Made by a program: the position numbers and the translations under genes. Below the pieces are notes generated by a model that did not search any database, was not told the DNA's origin, and was given only the letters and a program-made list of their open reading frames with translations. From the NCBI GenBank assembly GCA_018466975.1, contig CM031556.1, forward strand, positions 2,356,001-2,420,000: DNA of 64,000 nt, in the 5' to 3' direction. Positions 23,628 through 34,712 of the stretch are shown here, piece by piece. Each line of letters starts with the position of its first letter. Position 1 is the stretch's first letter. Source of the DNA: Sparassis latifolia. Taxonomy: Eukaryota; Basidiomycota; Agaricomycetes; Polyporales; Sparassidaceae.

Positions 23628-26600
23628 TCACAACTTCAGAATACCCGCCTTGCCCCAGTACTCGAGCGTCTTCAGCATATCCTCCTTGTCCAGCTGCCGG
23701 AACTGCGCCAGCGTCGCCGAGCAGCGCTCGGCCTTCTCCGTGCTCAGCCGCATGTGCCCGTCGAACTCGCCCGCGCGGAAGAACTCGAGGAGCGTCACGG
23801 CGGTGTCGTGCTGCTGCACCTCCCGCGCGCTCGCGCTCTTGCCCGCCGTCTTCGCCGCGGCCGCGGCCTCGAGCTTCGCGAGCCACTCCGCGTACGGGAC
23901 GAGCGGCACGCCGAGGCGCGCGGCGGCCGGCGCGAAGAGCGAGTCCCACGGCACGGGGCGCGGGTGCACCAGGTTCAGCACGGGGTCGACGGTCGCGGAG
24001 GCGACCATGTCGAGGAGCGCGGAGGCGGTGGTGTCCACGGGTACCCACGCGACGATCTATCGACACGACCGGTTACGGATGCTCAGCGGACTGGGACACC
24101 GACGTGGAAGAGGAAGGGCACGTACATCGTCCTGCGAGGGCATGCAGCCCAGCGCCTGCGCGGCGCTCACGAGGGCGCCAACCCACTCTTTCGTGTTCCA
24201 CCCGCCGGTGCGCGTGTCGCCGCAGATCTGCCCGACGTGCACCGAAGTCGTGCGGAGCCCGCCTTCGCGCGCGGCGTACGCGAAGAGCTGCTCTGCGACC
24301 CACTTGCTCTCGCCGTACCCCGCGCCCATCGCCACCTTGGGGTCCAGAATCGGCTCTTCGGGCACGGGCAGGGATGTGGGGTCTCAATGGGCGCGTGCTC
24401 AGTATGCGCGTCGCGATCGTAGGCTCATAGGGACTCACTGCGGAGGACGCCCATGGAGCTGACGAAGAGGATGCGCGGGCCCGCGGAGCTTGGACACCCG
24501 GCGGAGAGATTGATCAGGTTGCGGACGCCGGCGATCAGGGGCTCGAAGGACGACAGGGAGAGGTTGAAGTCCACCCGCCAGGCTGTTCGTTCTCGTGTCA
24601 GGTTGTTAGCAGTCTCAAGGCAAGGTCGTCTCACCATTGTGGACGACTGCCGTCACGGAGTCGCGAATCTAGTGTCCGGTCAGCGTCGTGGATCTGGAGG
24701 GGGTGAATCGCCCAGGCACGCACCTCGTCATATCTCTCCTTGCTCAGACCTAGATACTGTTTCGGCAGCTCGCTCGCGATCAACGTGAGTTTCTTGGAGT
24801 CGAGCAGACCGACGTCAAGACCCCAAGTCTGGAAGGCCTCCTGCTGCCGTGCCCTCAGCGCAGCGTCCGAACCCTGGGAGTCCCGGTTCAGCGCATACAC
24901 TTTGACGACGTCCGGCCTCTGCAGGAGCTGAGAGAGCAGGTGGCACCCCAGGCGACCGGTGGTGCCTGTCACCAGGAAGGTCTGCGCCTCCCCGACGGCT
25001 AAGTCCTTCCCTCCGTAGAAGCGCTTCGCGAACGAAATGGTGGCGGCGTACTTCTTCACCAAGTCGTGCATCTCCTTCGCCTTCATATCCACCCGGGATG
25101 CGTTGCTAGCCTTCTTACCCGTCGAGGCCATGTGGAAGACGAAGTCGCTGAGGCTGCGGATGCTGGGGTGCATGTAGACCAGGTTGTGGGGGATATCGTG
25201 GATCGAGGCGGTCGTCGACGTCCGGATGGCGTGGATGATCGTGTTGCGTATCCAGGTCGCCTGCAAACTAAGATACGTGCATCAGAAAGAGATCGCGCAC
25301 GCCGCAAGTCTAAACCGAACCTGTCACATCCTTGCTGGAATAAGTCGTCGTCGTCGGCCAACTTCATCTCTGTCACCCGCTCCACCAGCCCTCGGATGAA
25401 CTCCAGCGTGGTGGCGCTGGACCACGAAACGGGTATGGGGACTTCGACCTCGGACGAGTCCTGCACCGCTTGGTAGACGGCCTCTATTTCGTCGGCGTAT
25501 GCGTTAATGCACGCCTGGCGACGAACGGTTCCCTTCGCGGTGAACTGGAAGGGCTCCGAGGGCTTGGTCACGATGATCATCTGGGGATCTCGTCAGGCTG
25601 ATCCCACCAGGAACGGCAATATCGGAATCTATACCTCCTTAAAGACCTTCGAGTGGGACGGCGCAAAGTCGTTGACCTTCTCCACGGTCGGCCTGGGATG
25701 ACGATCAGACATGGGTCCATCGATGCTAGAGCAGAACAGACACCTACCATATCTTGTTGCGAAATTCGACCAACTTCTCCTCGTCGTCGGAGTCAAACGG
25801 CTCGGTGGGTTGGATGAGCACGCCGTTCTGGAAACGGCCTCTTCCAAACATGAGCACAACTTTGATGTGAGGATCGTGGACGAATATCGCCTCTGAATCC
25901 CGAACGTCAGCTGCGGAAAAGCAGCTTCAGGAAGCACTAATTCCACTTACCCAGGGGGGTGGGGTTAGTCTGTCATTCAAGGATGCGTCAGTACCTGACC
26001 GACGGAACGCGTGGTAGAGGCGTACTTTCTCTCCGGTTGACAACATGATCTGGTCATCTACACGGCCGTACACCCTGTAATATCCTGGCAACGTGGGGTG
26101 CTTCTGAATCAAGTCGTTCGTCGCATACCCAGGCCTCCCATTAATAGTTGTGTTGATAACGAACGGCTTCAAGTGACGGCCCGCCTAAAGGCGTGAAGTG
26201 AAAGACGCAAGCAATTGACCCTCTTAGACGTGTGTTTTGCAAGCAGCGAGTGGATCGTCGACTTACGAGAACTACAGGCTCAAACAGGTCATCCCCATCT
26301 TCCTGGGGAATCAATTCAACCTCGATGTGTGGCGATATTTTCGAGTAATCCCAGGCTGGGTGCTTGGACTTGTCGGGGAGGAACGTGTCCATCACCGCGA
26401 ACTCGGTCCTGAGAGGGGGTCAATGGACGATGCGAGCAGCGTACACGCGTCGACTTACGCGCCGTATATAGAGACCAAAGGAACGCCCGCTGCGAATAGT
26501 CTGTCTCCTACGGCCTTGTTCAGCGGTCCACCGGCATAACCCTGGAGGACAGTAGTGAGTAACGAGTGCAAAGGAAGCAGGAAAACAGATATACCAGAAG

Positions 26601-27929
26601 CTTCAGCGCCCGCAACTTGGGTATGTTCTCAGGAGATTTACTCCATTCCTGCCCGAGGTAATCAGTGACGCCCGCAGCGAAACATATTCCTTGACGATAC
26701 CTCGATAAAAGAGGGTACAGCGATGGCAATAGCGCTGCCCGTGGCGACAATCGCGTCCAGGAGTATTTCAGGCGTAGGGACCACAGGTGGATAAGAGGGC
26801 TTGAAACAGCCCATGGACACACCCGTACACGCCTATGAAAGTGAGCACATGAATGACGTTACACAATCCACGTCGGGATAACGCACGGTCATTGCGATGT
26901 TCAAGGCGCCCATCGCATCTGGATGGAGAGAAGAAGGAACGTCAGCGATATCTAAATCGACTACAACGGGGATATGATAATCTGCTCACGGAACATGGGT
27001 GCGGCATGCGAAGCAATGTTGGAGCCACAAATGTCAACGTCTCCGAAGTCTACACACATCGAGCAAAGATTTGTGAACATGATTACCAACGAGCAAGCGT
27101 AGACGCACATGCAGCTGTTCCTCCTTGAATCAGGTTAAGGCTGGTAAGCCTAATGGGCTTCGGGAACGCAGTCGATCCTGTGAAGAAAAGATAAATATTC
27201 AGCGAGGTGTCCGTTACGGTAACCATGAACATAACTTACCAGAAGAGTGCAGGATCAGCGCTACATTGTTGACGTCTCGCTCTATGATCTTCGTCACTTC
27301 ACAATTTTCCTCGTCATTATAAAAATCAGGGAAGTGGGGCATCGGAACAATGTCTACTTCAGCTCCGTCTTCGGCCAACAACTCGTTGGCATGGTGGCCG
27401 AGCCTCTGTGTCGCAGCATCGGAGCTAACGATCAGCTGGAGAATACCGGTCTTCTTGACCAGGTGCGCCACAGCGGTCGCGGAATTGCGGGTCGAGATGG
27501 GGAAGGGAATGAGCCCCAGGTGCATGATTCCCACGATGAGTGAGAAGAATGTGATCGTATCTGGGCAGTCAGTGATGAGCACTGGAACGGGTGGGGAGAT
27601 AGAGATCGTATCAAACCTGATACCGCGAGGATCCCGATAGTAGGAGCGTCGAACCCGTGCTTTTCTTGGAGCGCGTACTTCCCCTGCGCACTTTTGAAAA
27701 GACCGGACATGAACTTAGCGGCTTTACACATTCCACGATAGGCCTCTGGGTAGTAAACGGTAGTGGGTTCGTTTCCCTCATCCGGATACACGAAGAGCGG
27801 GTGTTCGGGGCTATTAGCGGCATGATGGGCGAAGAGCTCAGGAATCGTCAAGGAATCGTCGAAGGGAGGACGAGAGAACGTGGTGCTGGTTGCACCTTGC
27901 AAGGTAGGAACACTGGAGATGTCGAGCAT
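23628..27929 (-). CDS. NRPS-like adenylate-forming reductase (A-T-R)
   Basis: Single-module enzyme expected to activate a carboxylic acid as AMP ester, load it on a carrier domain and release it by NADPH-dependent reduction. The start at 27929 gives MLDISSVPTLQGATSTTFSR. Adenylation domain: SLTIPELFAHHAANSPEHPL, IGILAVS, LILHSSG|STAFPKP (A3 core split by an intron), VYGGAPLN region, SIYGATE-like motif, GYYRVYGRVDDQIMLSTGEK. Carrier domain near 25350: DDDLFQQGCDS|LQATWIRNTI, the phosphopantetheine Ser being completed over an intron. Reductase: FLVTGTTGRLGCHLLSQLL, VYALNR, RILFVSSMGV, and YGESKWVAEQL (Tyr and Lys of the SDR site). It ends YWGKAGILKL (TGA 23628-23630). More than ten introns. The 3' 0.8 kb is strikingly GC-rich. 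No other biosynthetic gene lies next to it; the product is unknown. Confidence 0.93.
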
Positions 27930-30900
27930 CCTGGATTAGAGAGCAAAAGGTGGGAGAAACCTGAAGTGCTTACTAGCCGTGGGACGTCTATTTCTGCTTC
28001 CACAGTGAGAGAAGACCAGACTCATCAGACCGATGTGCACGCATCAAATTGGCCTCATAGTCAATTCCATTGACTGAGAGGTACATCACCCGGAGAAGCA
28101 TGTTAGGATTCTGAGAAGAGAAGTTCGTTGAACACGGTTTATCCCCACGGGTGTATTACCAAGGAACACGGGCGAATAGCCCAGGCCCGGCTGATAGGTG
28201 GACACAAGGTGAGTAACTGAGAGTAAATGTGAAGTCACGATCAGGATACAGTAAACATACAGCACCAATAATTGGAATGCTGTGGCAACATTTAAGGAGG
28301 ATGACTGATTTGGCCGGTCTCTTGAGCAGCACGAGCGCTTGAACGCACTACACGACGATCCAGTCGATCGCCGAGATCCAACGACTCGCGGAACCGTTCT
28401 CGTTTTCCCAGGCTCTGAACGATCTGAACTCCTCGCGTGCTCGTCGCTGTCGACTCAATGTCTGCACAATGCAGAAAATACCGCCACCCAACATGCGCGA
28501 AGTACACTTCAACCGGCATGAGTGAATGCCGTGGAAGCATCTCCGGATCCTGAGTCACTGTGGAGTTCAATTCTATTGGTGAAACAGCCTGGCCACCATA
28601 TGACGGCAGCGGTGTCTCCGTGTGTACGGCCGAAAGGATGTGCCGATGCAAAAGGCCCAGCGTGTTGCCCGAGAGAATTCTGTCAAGGATAACGCTCGGC
28701 AGACGGAGACTGTACAGCCGTACGCGTCGCAGGCCCGCTGAGAACGGTAGTGCGACCAGAAATTTGATAGATTCTGATAAGGATGCGTGAATCAGCGTTG
28801 TCCGTGGAAAGTAGAAGTAACCTGGTCTGACAGAAGGCGGACTAGGTGCATCCGGAGCACAGCTTTCTCCAGCGGATGTGAGAGGATCAGAACGCACGAA
28901 TCCACTATTTCGGCGTCAAATGTCTTCCGAGACGCATCCTCATGTGTAGAATACGGTGAGATAACCTACCCCGTGATAAGACGGTCGCGTTACATTAATA
29001 TTGTGCCATAGGAGCCGACGAGGAGCAAAAGAGAGAAAAGAGTAAAGATCCGAAGCAAGATCCTGGTAGTTATTCAGTCGTGCGGCTGAGGAACGTTACG
29101 GTGTTCGTATGACTGAAAGTCCAAGCATACACATCACTTGCGGTCCGACCCAAGTCCGACCTTGAGCATGAGCTGTCATTCCATCCAACAAATCAAGTCT
29201 CCCACAGAGAGGAAGATTTTAGGCACACGTCGACCTGAAGCCTCTGAGTGGTCTCGTACCCCGACATGGGCGAATAATGGACCCACTGCCTTGCTCTAAT
29301 TACATTGCAAGCGAGAGACCCCCTTTGCCCGACGCTCTTGAAGTACGCGAGAATATCCGAGCATTCGATACCGCTTTTTTAGGAAGGCACTCAAGCTCGA
29401 CGTACTGTCGTGGATTAGTGGCATAGTAAAAAATCGAAGTCCTCAGCCAGAAAATGACGAAAGTGCTTATGGTGAATCAGGACTTCGTAGACGCATTCTG
29501 CAACCAGCATCGCCTATACAATTCTAAAAACTACATACACAGTGCCCAGATACAGTGCCCTAGTGACGTGCAAGAAGCACACGATACAGTAGTGCGCCGA
29601 TGCGTTATGCTGGTTCGAAAGTCAGGGAGAGCGTAGAGGGCTGTCTCACTTGAAATGCTCCGAACATTAGAGCTAGGATCGTGGTAAGGTGCGTTACTCG
29701 CTCACGTCGGGCTACGAGACCAACCTGAAGAGCATTTTATTGCGGACAACCGTGATTAACAACCGTACAGTATGCGAAGAGCTTGCGAGGAAAAAGCTTA
29801 CCTTGTTCTGTTGAATACGTTATGGTCCAAAGTGTAGGTCAGCGACGACGAGAAGCAACACACCTAACGTATCTGGTGAGGACATACGTACCAGAATGTC
29901 GAGAACACAGGCTTTTCAAGGGTTGTTTGAGACATGTGGGTTCAGCGGTGTGGAACATACTTCGGTATGGAGAATCATCGAACTGCCTGATCGTCTCTCG
30001 ACCGTATACGCACACAAGTACATAATCCCCCGAGCACACAAGGTATGTACACGGACTGACCAATGAATCATTCAATGAATGCGTCGACGAGCCCGAGGGG
30101 AACCTTAAGGTCACGTGAGAAGAGTGATAGTAGCTCTATAGAAATTATTAGAATGGTTTCGGAAAGTTGAAGCTGCAAGCATCGGACTCTTAGTAGAGTG
30201 CTTCATATAAAAACCCTGGAGTCTATGGAACCCATGACGAACCTTGTCAAAAACTTCATGGCACTTTCCCTGTGGCAAGCCCATTGTGAACATGTTCGTC
30301 AGCTCTGTGACAATATATGATGCATGATAGTACCGCGCACAGGACAAAATAGACAGACACAAGATTGGCAGGTTACTACATTTGCCTACGAGGCAACAAT
30401 ATATCATATCAGGATGGCAGCTTGATCCGTCGCAACGAAAGGTGATCCGTTGCAACGAGAACACTGAGCGCGACAGTGTCAAAGGCGCCAGGACGAAACG
30501 CGTAGGGTAAATGCACGTGTGCTCGTTGGCGATGGCGCGTACAGTCCATCTGCCAGAGTCATATCGCGACCAATTGGAGGCAAGCTGTGCGGCCTCCAAT
30601 GCGAGTCAATCTGGCACAGACCGCGATAGGCTCCAAGGTGTCCAAGGGAAGGACAAAGAGGTTTCAAAGTCAGATCAAGTGGCTCGAGATTACTATCAGA
30701 CAGATAGCGAAAAGCAGGAGGAGCGGTGAATTGTCCCTGGACCGCATCATAGAATGAACTCTGCAGGAAGTACTGTGGGTGTTCGAGGCGATGTGGACGA
30801 CGGCGGACGAGAAGGGTCGAGATAGAGGTTGAACGGGAGAGGCGTGACTGCCGAGAACGTCACAGGCACGTGTCTAGCGGAGGCCGGGGGGCCGATCGCG

Positions 30901-31136
30901 TTACTCTATGAGCTAAAAGTCACTTGGAACCTCCCAGCAACCATACAGCCACTCAAAACACGACATATCTCTTCTCTCTATCCACTCGGCCTTGCTACAG
31001 CGCGTTATCGTATCTCTGCTCCCTCTTGCAACTTTGAGCGCACGAATCACTTGTCTACTTTCTAGTTATTGCATCGACTGCAACTGCTGTGAAATTCTTT
31101 GTCTTTCTGCAAAACTAGCACTCCAACGCCACCGCT
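27930..31136. other. 3.2-kb gap with at most one doubtful gene
   Basis: The upstream side of the NRPS-like gene and of eIF4E. One open frame of 201 codons lies at 28292-28897 (-), listed separately. From 29000 to 31000 both strands are rich in stops, with no family match, RNA gene or terminal repeats. A TCACGTGA palindrome lies at 30111-30118. Confidence 0.45.
28292..28897 (-). CDS. Unrecognised open frame, doubtful gene
   Basis: A 201-codon frame starting MRSDPLTSAGESCAPDAPSP. A central part (FSAGLRRVRLYSLRLPSVIL) has the leucine spacing of an LRR-like helix. The second half is Arg/Glu-rich with no pattern. It could be a diverged fragment of an F-box/LRR gene, an orphan, or chance. No intron or conserved motif supports it. 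Confidence 0.2.
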   Translation of the reverse strand: MRSDPLTSAGESCAPDAPSPPSVRPGYFYFPRTTLIHASLSESIKFLVALPFSAGLRRVRLYSLRLPSVILDRILSGNTLGLLHRHILSAVHTETPLPSYGGQAVSPIELNSTVTQDPEMLPRHSLMPVEVYFAHVGWRYFLHCADIESTATSTRGVQIVQSLGKRERFRESLDLGDRLDRRVVRSSARAAQETGQISHPP

Positions 31137-32317
31137 ATGACTTCCGTTGCTAGTCTCCCAGGACCGGCCCTTCAGGCCTCAAAAGCTGCACTCAACGCTG
31201 CTCTTGCAACGAACCAGGTGAAGGAAAAGGAAAAGGAGAGCAATGGGAAAGCGGAAGAAGGTGACAGCCTTGAACCCGGCGAGATTCAGGAGGTGGACAT
31301 GCAGGCGCAGGCAGAGCAGATTCGCACCGTCTTCAACGACCCGATGAACTTCAATGTCAAGGTGCGCACCGTTAGATTGTCCTTGAGCTTACGCGTTGGG
31401 GTTTCGGCGTGCTCACGCGGTCTTGTGCAGCATCCTCTGTATTCGCCTTGGACGCTCTGGTTTGACTCTCCCATGACAAAGGGACGGAACCTCCCGCAGA
31501 CGCCCATGTCCTCGTTTCCGCAAACACCAATTCCACAGACACCCGGCGGGATTGCGACCATGGGCACGGCTACGGGGTGGATGGAGGATATCAAGCGGGT
31601 AATTAGCTTCGATAGCGTAGAGGAATTCTGGGGGTGTGCATCTCGTTCATCCTTACCGCAAGACGCCACGCTGACTCTGCCGACGGCGTAGTATGTACAA
31701 TAACATCGTGCCGCCATCTCATCTGCCACAGAAGGCAAACTACTATCTGTTCAAAGTAAGCCCACGCGTTCTATTTGAATGATGACATCGTGTTGACCAT
31801 GTCGTAGGAGGGTATTATTCCCGCATGGGAGGACGAGGCGAACAAGAATGGAGGCAAGTGGAGCATTCAGCTCCCACGGGAGAAGAATCGCAGCAGAGTG
31901 GACGAGATGTGGCTTTACACAGTGCGTGCTCTTGCCTTTTCCCGTTGTATGTCTCTGTAGCTCTCATACGATGTTTCGCAGATGTTGGCAGCCATTGGCG
32001 AGACCTTCGACCCGTTGCTGGTGAACACAGAGTCCTCTGAGTCACCACCGGAGTCTCTTATCACTGGCGTGATTGTCTCGACGCGCCCGCAGTTCTACCG
32101 GTTGTCAATCTGGACACGGACCGCGCCATCGCTGACTCCAGGGGAGGACGACGAGCTGCGAGAGCGGATCGAGGGGATCGGGCGACACTTCAAGACGAAC
32201 GTGCTGGGATACTCGGACTCGCAGAAGTTGGCGGGACCGCTGGCGACGGAGGTGGAATTCCTCTCGCACAAAGACTCGGAGAAAAAAGGAAAACAAGCGA
32301 AGAAGATCACTGTTTGA
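31137..32317 (+). CDS. Translation initiation factor eIF4E
   Basis: Cap-binding subunit of eIF4F. The start at 31137 gives MTSVASLPGPALQASKAALN and an acidic/Lys-rich leader. The cap-binding fold follows: HPLYSPWTLWFDSPMTKG, then an inserted Pro/Thr-rich loop with repeated PQTP units, WMEDIKRVISFDSVEEFWG, MYNNIVPPSHLPQKANYYLF, KEGIIPAWEDEANKNGGKWS, DEMWLYTMLAAIGETFD, and RIEGIGRHFKTNVLG. Cap-stacking Trp positions and the W of the eIF4G-binding surface are present. The C-terminus is Lys-rich (KKGKQAKKITV). Five exons with short introns. The loop after the first beta strand (PQTPMSSFPQTPIPQTPGG) is longer than in yeast or human eIF4E and recalls other basidiomycete copies. Whether this is the main eIF4E or a second isoform cannot be told from one window. 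Confidence 0.94.
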
Positions 32318-32520
32318 GAGGAGATGTAATGCCGTTTACTGATTGTAATAGTTCATTTATGACGCATATTTACGAGGACAACCTTTGCGTGGATATTTTG
32401 GGAGTAAGTGATTGTTGCGCAGTAAGTACTCCAATGGTGTGGCGATGACGTCGCACTGCCCGTAGTAGATAGTCTACTCCTGCCAGCCATGCCCTTCACA
32501 ACCGCTTTCTTTCTCCCATC

Positions 32521-34250
32521 ATGTCCAACTTCTTTGCCTCTCTCACTGACAAGGCCCAGTCCGCGTTGAACGCGTCCCCGCTGGCGCAGCATCTCCCGTC
32601 CAGCATCACAGGGCAGGGCAGCACCGACAATGCAGGCGGTCCCCTAAAGTCGCACACTTTTGAGACTATTCACCACCAGCTCCGCACCTTTCAGCAGCAG
32701 TACTCGTGAGTTTGCACTCCTAGTCGCGTCTGTTCAGACCCTAACACTATTGCCACAGCACTTCCACGACCCCTGTTCAGAGGGTCATCACCACTGCCAA
32801 GGGCGTCGCGATTGACTTCGATAGCTACTCCCGGGATTCTCTTGCACACAGCAAGGAGCTGTACACGTGGAGCCAGCAGGAGGATGCGGATATCAGAGAT
32901 GGTGTGTGTCTCGTGCACTTCCTCGCATTAATCTTCGTCGCTGAAAGCGTTCACCAGTAACGGATCGCCTCGCATGGATCAATTACGTTGAAGGTTCACT
33001 CGCGAGCCATCTTGCCACCAAGCTTAATACGTCGCGTGCACCCTTCAAAGCCCTCCGCGATGCAGAGGCCACCCTAAGCGCTCGCAGGAACATCCGCAAT
33101 GGCCTGAAGAATCAGATTGGCCGGCTTGAACACGAGCAAGCGCGTGGTGTCGAACCTAGGCTCTCAGAATTGAGGCGTCAGCTACAAGTCGCAGAGACGG
33201 AGGATGAACCCCTCGAGAAACAGGTTGAACTTCTGAAGAGAAAGGCTGTTGCTGAGAGCGAGCGACAGAAATGGGCGGCAATGAATGAGGCGAGCATCGA
33301 GTCGATCTTATCCGTTATAGCGATGCTCATTTATGCCTCAGTATGCGGAAAAATTGTTGCTGTTGTCCCAAGCCGCCAATGCTGTCTTACCGGTACTGTC
33401 TGGCGTCCCTCCCACAGAGAAACAGCCCTACACAGGTGGAGAGGCCACCGCTTCCGTGCGCGCAGTTCTTCAGCATGCGCTGGACAATTATACTGCGGGA
33501 ACTACCACTCTTCAACTGCCTCCTGCGGTCGATCTTAGCAGGTCTGACACACGCAGCTTCGGTTTGACCCATGCACAGGAGCTTTCAAGGATCGGCTCTG
33601 CTGATCAATCCATCCGACCTGGTATCCCTGTCACCCCGCCGCCGACCGATGTGGGCGGTGCGCCTCAGCCCGCGCCTTCTGACAAGTCCAACGCTTCTGT
33701 TCAGTCTGGGCAATCTTCTCAGGGCGCCGGTTCCACTTCGCCACCACTCCGCTTCTCTCCCCCTCCCCAGAGAACTTCTCCGCCTTTGAATCCTGCGATG
33801 TTGAACCAGACTCCTGCTCCAATCCCCATTCCAGCCAGTACAGCTAGCCCTATCGTTGCTCCGAATCCAATGGATCCGACAGTGAAGATCCCCTCCGCGA
33901 TGCCGACAGTCGCAGAGACGGGTATGCCGCAGTTTGCTGGATCTGCTGGCCCGGGACCAGCCAGTGGCTCCCTGCGCGATCTTAGGTCTGGCAAAAGTCC
34001 AGTTCCCAAACAGGGTTCGGGCGCAGATAAATTGCCGGGATACACCAATCCCAGTATGACCCCGTCGGACCAGCAGCAGGGTGTTCCGGGCGCCCCGCTG
34101 GCCAAATACGAGAAGGCTGAGGAAGAGAAGAAGAGGTTGGAGCGAGAGGAGAGAGAGCGGGTTCTCGCAGCCTCTAGCAGTGGTGCTGCTGAGAAACACC
34201 CCCCAGTAGACAAAGACGGCGATCAGCCACCCTCGTACGAGGAGATCTGA
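32521..34250 (+). CDS. PIL1: Eisosome core protein PIL1/LSP1 (BAR domain)
   Basis: Membrane-bending BAR protein forming eisosome furrows under the plasma membrane. The start at 32521 gives MSNFFASLTDKAQSALNASP and LAQHLPSS, the typical N-terminus. The BAR region reads FETIHHQLRTFQQQYS, TTPVQRVITTAKGVAIDFDS, YSRDSLAHSKELYTWSQQED, ADIRD, DRLAWINYVEGSLASHLATK and a coiled coil to ESERQKWAAMNE. A GC-AG intron (33290-33341, GCGAGC..CTCAG, 52 nt) joins this to YAEKLLLLSQAANAVLPVLS; no GT donor restores the frame. The conserved SRSDTRSFGLTHAQELSRI precedes a long Pro/Ser-rich tail and a Lys/Glu helix, ending DGDQPPSYEEI. The PPSY at the very end is a PY motif, a possible Rsp5/NEDD4-type ligase site (inference). 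Confidence 0.94.
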
Positions 34251-34712
34251 TAGCTTTTGCTCTTGATTGCAAGGATCTGTTGTGTGTACGATTGCGAAGT
34301 ATTACTCTGTATCTCTGTATCAATTTACGTTCAGTCTAGCTCTATCATTGGTTGTGACTTATTCTTATGAGTTTGAGCTACTCTGAATTCTGAGCGCTGC
34401 ACGCCACAATTGCGGCTTGACGCGAACGACGACGACGCGACGCGACGCGCCTTCCCTCAGCACATACATATGAGGTGAAGTTGGGGCGGCATACCGCCTG
34501 TGCTACAAGTACTACAGGATCGTTCGAAACTCGCAGAAAACCATCCCGACGTACTCGTACTACCGTGTACTTATCACGCCAGAGCCTCTCACTAAAGTAA
34601 ATCCGTTTTCTGAAGTTTTGTTTTTGACGACACTTCCGAGTCACTGATACAACACAGACACAGTATCCCATAGAAGTCTGATATCCAACGAAGGTGTTTC
34701 TATACCATAGAC
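34251..34712. other. Intergenic, PIL1 3' end to TRM44 promoter
   Basis: About 460 bp. A CGACG/GACGC-rich patch lies at 34415-34452; nothing else recognised. Confidence 0.45.

Noticed and set aside
23754..24422. Long + strand open frames opposite the reductase domain
   Set aside because: Arg/Glu/His-rich antisense shadows of a GC-rich coding exon; no motif and no splice support.
30111..30599. 162-codon minus-strand frame in the 29-31 kb gap
   Set aside because: No domain, Cys/Ser/Thr-rich without pattern, no intron signals; consistent with chance.
23628..31136. Secondary-metabolite gene cluster around the NRPS-like reductase
   Set aside because: No oxidase, methyltransferase, transporter or further synthase is adjacent; the next clear gene on one side is eIF4E and on the other the HLH-like pair.
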